This document shows positions 59,630 through 64,000 of a DNA stretch of 64,000 nucleotides, piece after piece. A program made the position numbers and the translations under genes. This DNA is from Enoplolaimus lenunculus. Its lineage: Eukaryota; Nematoda; Enoplea; Enoplida; Thoracostomopsidae. The DNA is taken from positions 248,001 through 312,000 of the forward strand of contig JASANG010003292.1 of the NCBI GenBank assembly GCA_030248215.1. Reading direction: 5' to 3'. The notes under the pieces are model-generated. The model made no database searches. It saw only the letters and a list, made by a program, of their open reading frames with translations, and had not been told where the DNA came from. Each line of letters opens with the position of its first letter. Positions within the stretch are counted from its first letter, which is position 1.

Positions 59630-60254
59630 TGGCAAAATTACAATGTCATCCTTAAGCCTATGAATTAATCTGTGCATAATGTTAAGTGTAAACCTATGAC
59701 CCGAATAAGAGGAGGGGGGTAATAAGAGGGGGGTCCGCATTTTGAGTCTGAATCAATTGGAGTCCGTATCCCTAATAAGAGACAGTAAGCGGTTAGAGTC
59801 CCTAAACCCTAATTAGAATCCATAAATGTCAATTAACCCTAATTGCAGCGCATAAATGACTCTAGGACCAAATAATTTGAGGTCGAAACTTTAAAGCGTA
59901 CTTAAATTTTGAAAGTACATTCCTAAGTGTAACCTTGTATTATCGCTCAAGCTATTGACACAAGAGAAATAAACGTTTTAATTCAACTGGTAATTGCAGT
60001 ACCGGATATATATCAGTAACGAAGGGTGGCGAAGCGTGCGTTTAAAATAAATAACAGTCCGTAACCGAATAACAAGGGGCTACCCTCTGGAGTGGCCAAA
60101 TAAATATCAGTCCCCCGTCTTATTCGGGTCACTACAGTAAGCCCAAAGCATAAAGGTTGTCATAAAACGATGAACGATGAATTGTCGAGTCGATGAATTT
60201 TTGGATTATACAAGTTATCGGTCAACGAATTGTCGGTCGACGAATTGTTGTGAT
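59630..60254 (-). mobile_element. MITE family O (copy 4) split by family E
   Basis: CCTTAAGCCTATGAATTAAT and a worn left end, the E insertion, then AACGATGAACGATGAATTGT, GGTCGACGAATTGTTGTGAT. The E insertion is at a TA. Confidence 0.75.
59697..60137 (-). mobile_element. Family E MITE, nested in O
   Basis: TGACCCGAATAAGAGGAGGG to CTTATTCGGGTCACTACAG, with TA at each side. The first 5-6 bases of the end are missing relative to other copies. Confidence 0.9.
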
Positions 60255-60444
60255 ACCATCTGTGTGGGCGACCCCATGTTGAGATCAACAATATAGCGAT
60301 ACTTCTCAATACAGATATGTTTGTGTACTTAGGCACTTTAAACCAGGCGATTGCTACAAATGGTATATTTCGAAAACTTTCAGATCTTAAAGTCTTTGCA
60401 CTTGCAGCATATACCTACAGAACCTGGACAATACCCGTTTTGAT

Positions 60445-60633
60445 GGCCAATTGTTACTTTAAGGGGCGTAACAGTAGATTAAGCGTATTCCTAAGCCTAA
60501 AGCCGAAGCCTAAGCGTTGCAAAAGCGCATTCCTAAGCCTAAGCCTAAGCAAAAAAATGTTATCTAGAATCTAAACCTATACTCTTTTATAGACTCATCC
60601 GAAACCTGGACGCTCCTTAAAGTAACATGGGCC
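60445..60633 (-). mobile_element. TTAGGC-A MITE
   Basis: GGCCAATTGTTACTTTAAGG to GCTCCTTAAAGTAACATGGG then CC. Flanks GTTTTGAT and ATTTTGGT match at 6 of 8. Confidence 0.9.
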
Positions 60634-60769
60634 ATTTTGGTTATGTTGAAGTTGAGAAATTATCTGATATAGAATGAGTTTGTTCGATTAGTAATATATT
60701 TTGCCGGACACAGTAACGTTTCCATCAGGGCGGTATACCACGCGGGGCGAAGCCTGTACAAAGTGAACT

Positions 60770-60965
60770 AAATTTTTTGAGCTAGCGCGGTGTTTACGTG
60801 GGAAAATAGCAGCAGCATACACTTTCCGTGGGAAAAATTACGCGAAGTGTGACCAACTTAAGTTTTTGAGCTGGAGTGATGTTTTCTTGGGGGAAAAATA
60901 GCGTTTGCGTTGATTTTCCGTGGAATAAGATTATGATAGCGTAAGCTTTGAGGCGAAAAAGTTAC
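60770..60965. repeat. Two diverged tandem units of about 97 bp
   Basis: TTTTTTGAGCTAGCGCGGTG and TTTTTGAGCTGGAGTGATG start the units; GGGAAAATAGC/GGGAAAAATAGC and TTTCCGTGG follow in both. CpG-rich neighbours (60725-61020) suggest one older element. Confidence 0.6.
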
Positions 60966-61082
60966 GCTGTAAACACCGCGAATTGGGCACTCAGCTATAC
61001 GAGCTTGACACTGACAGCGAAGCGGCGATTCCGTTTCTTGCACATAAATTTGTATTGCGCTTGCTTAAAGTTGCATCGAGCC

Positions 61083-61462
61083 CGTTGCTAGACGTGGCCG
61101 AGAGTGCATCAGCCCCACTGAAAGAATTTTGCTCTCTAGGAAATTTTCAACCTTGTTTGTAAGTGTATAGTTATAATGGAAAGCACTTCGGCCCATGTAA
61201 AGATCAGGGGCGGGACTTTTTTGTGGAACTAGAAAAGAGTATGCTAAAGCTTTAGACTATTTTATGCTTGGCTTTGGCCAAGGCTTAGGCTTAGGCTTAG
61301 GCTTAGGAATATGCTCATTCTTACGCTTAGGCTTAGGTTTAGGCTTAGGAATATGCTTATAATACTGTTCCGCCCCTGTCCTTTACATTGACCAACACTT
61401 CTATGCCTCTCCGGCAAAAAAGTTTAGTGCCCCTATCAAGGTGATATGCCTATGTGCCTGGT
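61083..61462 (-). mobile_element. Family H split by a TTAGGC-B MITE
   Basis: GCTAGACGTGGCCGAGAG, TTGCTCTCTAGGAAATTTTC, CTTGTTTGTAAGTGTATAG before the insertion; ATGCCTCTCCGGCAAAAAAG and TCAAGGTGATATGCCTATG after it. Confidence 0.75.
61190..61393 (+). mobile_element. TTAGGC-B MITE nested in H
   Basis: GGCCCATGTAAAGATCAGGG to CCCTGTCCTTTACATTGACC. Flanks AGCACTTC and AACACTTC match at 7 of 8. Core units GGAATATGCTCATTCTTACG. Confidence 0.93.
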
Positions 61463-61704
61463 TTGGGCAATATGATTGTTTGGCTAATTGTTGCGTTTGG
61501 ATAATTGTCCTTTGTGCAATTGTCTTTTGATCAATCGCTGCAATCCGCTATTATATCGCATGCAAAAGCGTTTAAAGACAGTAATTGCTAATTTTTAGTT
61601 CAAAGAAACTAAAAATTAAAGTGTATGCCTAAACGATTGACCAGTTTCGAACTCAACTTGCAATTAGTAAATTCGGAGTACAATGCTTAAGCATAGTTAA
61701 TATG

Positions 61705-61846
61705 GGCCCATGTATAGAACAGGGTCGGAACAGTAGTATAAACATACTCCTAAGCCTAAAGCCTAAGCCTACGACTAAGCCCAAGCCTAAGCCTAAACCT
61801 AAGCGGATGGATGAGCCTAAGCCTAAGCCAAAACTAAAAATGGGCC
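61705..61846 (-). mobile_element. TTAGGC-C MITE, right arm nearly deleted
   Basis: GGCCCATGTATAGAACAGGG to CCAAAACTAAAAATGGGCC. Only TGGGCC is left of the right arm. Flanks TTAATATG and ATTATATG match at 6 of 8, so the element may have moved in this shortened form. Confidence 0.85.
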
Positions 61847-61854
61847 ATTATATG

Positions 61855-62200
61855 GTTTCTAAAGCTTCCAAGGTAACTTAATCGATTTTCAACTTCATGC
61901 CAATAATCGATCCAGCAATGAATTCAAAAGACTTACATTTGAAACGATAGAAACGAAGTATTTTGTATTTTTGTAAGCTTCACAGCTGTTCATTCGTGTG
62001 AAACTAAAATTTAAAAACCCAAACACTTAAATTTAATCTGTTTCTTGGGAACAACACCGGTGTAGGCAATATTAGGGCCTATTTCGGGAGAGAATAACAT
62101 CAAAGATGAAGCCATTGTGTAAAAAGTTTAATTCAAATAAATACAAAAATTATTCTATAACGTGTGTTAAATGTGCATAATAAAACGTCTTTAAAGTATT
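61855..62200. other. Unassigned stretch
   Basis: Nothing recognised besides a short GGGCCTATTTCGGGAGAGAA word like a D arm at 62075. Confidence 0.4.
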
Positions 62201-62255
62201 GGCCCATGTAAAGATCAGGGGCGGAACGTTTTTCTGTGGGAGTAGAAAAGAGTAA

Positions 62256-63124
62256 TGCGGGCTTCACGTTATAACTGGGGCAGACGGGTCACGTTTTGTC
62301 ACATGTTGATTCGACATCAACATAACTTTTTGTTACCATCATATGATTCGGACAGACAAAAGTCGAATATCATGTGATATTGCTATACAAAGCACGGGTA
62401 TTCATGCTATCTCAGCATACAAGTGTTCGAATGTCACGTGACTTAATCAGACATATTGTTGAATATCATATGATATTCCAAATTAACAGCATATATGATA
62501 TGATATTCAAAGACGGATTTGGAGTATCATATATTCCATTATGTAGTTTGAGACGTATGCAATCCGCTAAAATTTTGAATATTCCCTCCTAAATTCGTAT
62601 TTTTATGCCAAAATTGAAATTTCCCGCCAAAATTTATGTTTCCCACAAGATTTGAATTTCCCCCAAAATTTGAATTTTCCCACCTGAATTTGAATTTGCC
62701 GCCAAAATTTGAATTTTCCCGCCAAAATTTGAATTTCCGGCCAAAATTTGGATTTCCCGCCAAAATGTGAATTTCCTTTTGAATTTTCCGTCTAAACTTG
62801 AATTTGCCGCCAAAATTTGAATTTTCCCACCAAAATTTGAATTTCCCGCCATAATTTGAATTTCCCGCCAAAATTTGAATTTTCCGCCAATTACATGTCG
62901 ATTAGTATCATATGATATTAAAAACCTAGTTATGCAACTGACTCAGTAGACATTTTCAAAATGATCACATGATATTGAAAGACAAAACGTGACCGATACG
63001 CGATGTTAGCAGACAACCACTGTTTTTTGAATATATTGGGCTACATCGCAGACAAAATATTACCCAATATATACAACGTGATAAAACGTGTCCCAGCTGC
63101 ACCATTTATAACGTGAACCCCGCA
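62256..63124 (+). mobile_element. PIF/Harbinger-like MITE with TAA target, 869 bp
   Basis: TGCGGGCTTCACGTTATAAC and TTATAACGTGAACCCCGCA are inverted, with the match continuing inward for about 47 bp (GGGNCACGTTTT). TAA lies on both sides (62253-62255, 63125-63127) and the empty-site consensus is GAGTAAGC, so TAA is a true 3-bp duplication. Several ATCATATGATATTC palindromes occupy both halves. No transposase is present. Confidence 0.88.
62585..62895 (-). repeat. 19-20-bp minisatellite, unit AAATTTGAATTTCCCGCCA
   Basis: About 15 units within the Harbinger-like element. Five contain exact TTTCCCGCC, the E2F-type site. Translations on the minus strand give GGKFKFW-type repeats that are not proteins. 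Confidence 0.95.
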
Positions 63125-63504
63125 TAAGCTTATGCTTTAGAGTAATTGTCTGCTTGGCTTAGGCTTACGTTTAGGTTTAGGCTTAAGAATGAACTCATTT
63201 TACGCTTAGGCTTAGGATTATGCTTGGACTTAGGCTTAGGAATATGCTTATAATACTGGTCCGCCCCTGTTCTTTGCATTAGCTAAAGAAACTTTTAAGA
63301 CTTTTTAACCCTTTTAAAGATTTTAGAAATTCGACTTAAATTTACGAATGTCTTGAGAAAGATTAGATATAATAGGTTCAGAGTTTAACACTCTGTAGTA
63401 TATATAGAATATTGGTAGCTGTGCGGGTGGTTGGTCAATGTAGGTATTGTCTATACCCTGAGAACGGCTTGAGCTCACTATAAACGGTGTTTGGTTTCGA
63501 CGAA

Positions 63505-63602
63505 GCCGGTATTATCAAAAGTATGTAGCATCTATTACCAGTTGGTGATCGGTCTTGTAACTTTGGAACCAGCGCATGGTGAGGTTCGAAATAGGGTAAT
63601 CT
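63505..63602 (+). mobile_element. Family S, left part
   Basis: GTATTATCAAAAGTATGTAG, CCAGTTGGTGATCGGTCTTG, AACCAGCGCATGGTGAGGTT. Confidence 0.65.
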
Positions 63603-63745
63603 AAGCACAGGAAAGGACCATGTTGTGTTTAACGGTGTCTTGTTCGCCCACATTACTGATATAGAGTATAATTAGGCGTTTGAGAGTTACTGTTATTTAA
63701 ATGCCTTGTTTTGCCTTGTGACTGATAACAGGGTATGATCTGGTT

Positions 63746-64000
63746 GGCCCACGTATAGAACAGGGGCGAACAGTAGTATAAGCATATTCCTAAGCCTAAG
63801 CCTAAGCCTAAGGCTAAGCGTATGGATGAGCCTATTCCTAAGCCTATGCCTAAGCCTAAGCCTAAGCGCATAGATGAGCCTATTCCTAATCGTAAGCCTA
63901 AGCCTAAGCGTATAGATGAACCTATTTCTAATCCTAAGCGTAAAAGCTTAAGCCTGAGCCTAAGCAAAAAAATTAGTCTAAAGCTTAAACTGACTCTATT
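63746..64000 (-). mobile_element. TTAGGC-C MITE, cut by the window edge
   Basis: GGCCCACGTATAGAACAGGG, four GCGTATGGATGAGCCTATTC-type units, then AAAAAAATTAGTCTAAAGC and AAACTGACTCTATT at the edge. The right arm lies outside. Confidence 0.92.

Larger units (their letters stand above)
62201..63283 (+). mobile_element. TTAGGC-B MITE split by a PIF/Harbinger-like element
   Basis: GGCCCATGTAAAGATCAGGG and GTAGAAAAGAG precede the insertion; GCTTATGCTTTAGAGTAATT, TTAGGC words and CGCCCCTGTTCTTTGCATTA then GCT follow it. Confidence 0.92.

Noticed and set aside
62539-62871. GGKFKFW-repeat protein of 110 residues
   Set aside because: Antisense translation of the 19-20-bp minisatellite.
1-64000. Autonomous transposase, LINE reverse transcriptase or LTR element
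   Set aside because: No catalytic-domain-like frame of useful length and no long direct terminal repeats were found; all mobile elements recognised are short and non-autonomous.

Overview
The window looks like intergenic or intronic DNA from a large, repeat-saturated animal genome, probably an invertebrate. There are no operons, no long open frames, no rRNA and no confident multi-exon gene. The DNA is AT-rich by eye. About two fifths of it (estimated by adding the listed intervals) is short non-autonomous DNA transposons (MITEs), often inserted into one another. No transposase gene is visible. I cannot name the species. TTAGGC is the telomere hexamer of nematodes, but here it lies inside transposons and is not a taxonomic marker.

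The dominant theme is a three-branch MITE group with about 40 copies, here called TTAGGC-A, -B and -C. Each has terminal inverted repeats (TIRs) beginning GGCCCATGT or GGCCAATGT, a conserved TTTAGACTATTTTTTGC-like block, and a core of TTAGGC/CTAAGCC hexamers of variable length. Nine copies have perfect 8-bp target-site duplications (TSDs) and many more have 6-7 of 8 matches. Other recurrent families are: D (hairpin elements full of TGAGTCA), E (about 465 bp, TA target), H (TIR near GGCCCGTAGCCAG), several hAT-like families with 8-bp TSDs (F, G, I, J, K, M, V), O (ACGAATTGTCG ends), P (TTA target), S, W, a piggyBac-like MITE carrying a tRNA-Gly-like sequence (TTAA target), and a PIF/Harbinger-like element (TAA target) with an E2F-like minisatellite.

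Layout. 1-9.3 kb: F/E remnant, one piggyBac MITE at each of 0.4 and 4.1 kb, a GC-rich minus-strand ORF (5.4-5.7 kb), and hAT-like V copies. 9.3-17.5 kb: TTG and CAA/CAG microsatellites, a coding-like minus frame at 9.8-10.06 kb, and W, C and B MITEs. 17.5-32 kb: a dense mix of O, C, E, A, B and D elements, with a diverged copy of the 9.8-kb coding-like frame at 23.4 kb. 33.1-34.1 kb: a 0.94-kb TIR element built of tandem ATTTGCAT units. 34-50 kb: nested MITEs, including the best nesting example at 39.2-40.1 kb. 50.08-51.43 kb: a small signal-peptide ORF on the minus strand, directly preceded (in its own direction) by an array of 11 exact TGACGTCA sites and about a dozen CCAAT boxes, part of it duplicated as a 220-bp tandem repeat. 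52-64 kb: further nested MITEs.

How parts relate. The insertion series gives relative ages: H is old (host to I and B), A/B/C are intermediate (hosts to E, V, D, J, P, piggyBac and Harbinger types), and E also enters O. The only candidate host genes are a few short minus-strand frames held at low confidence. The combination most worth testing is the CRE/CCAAT array upstream of the putative secreted peptide.
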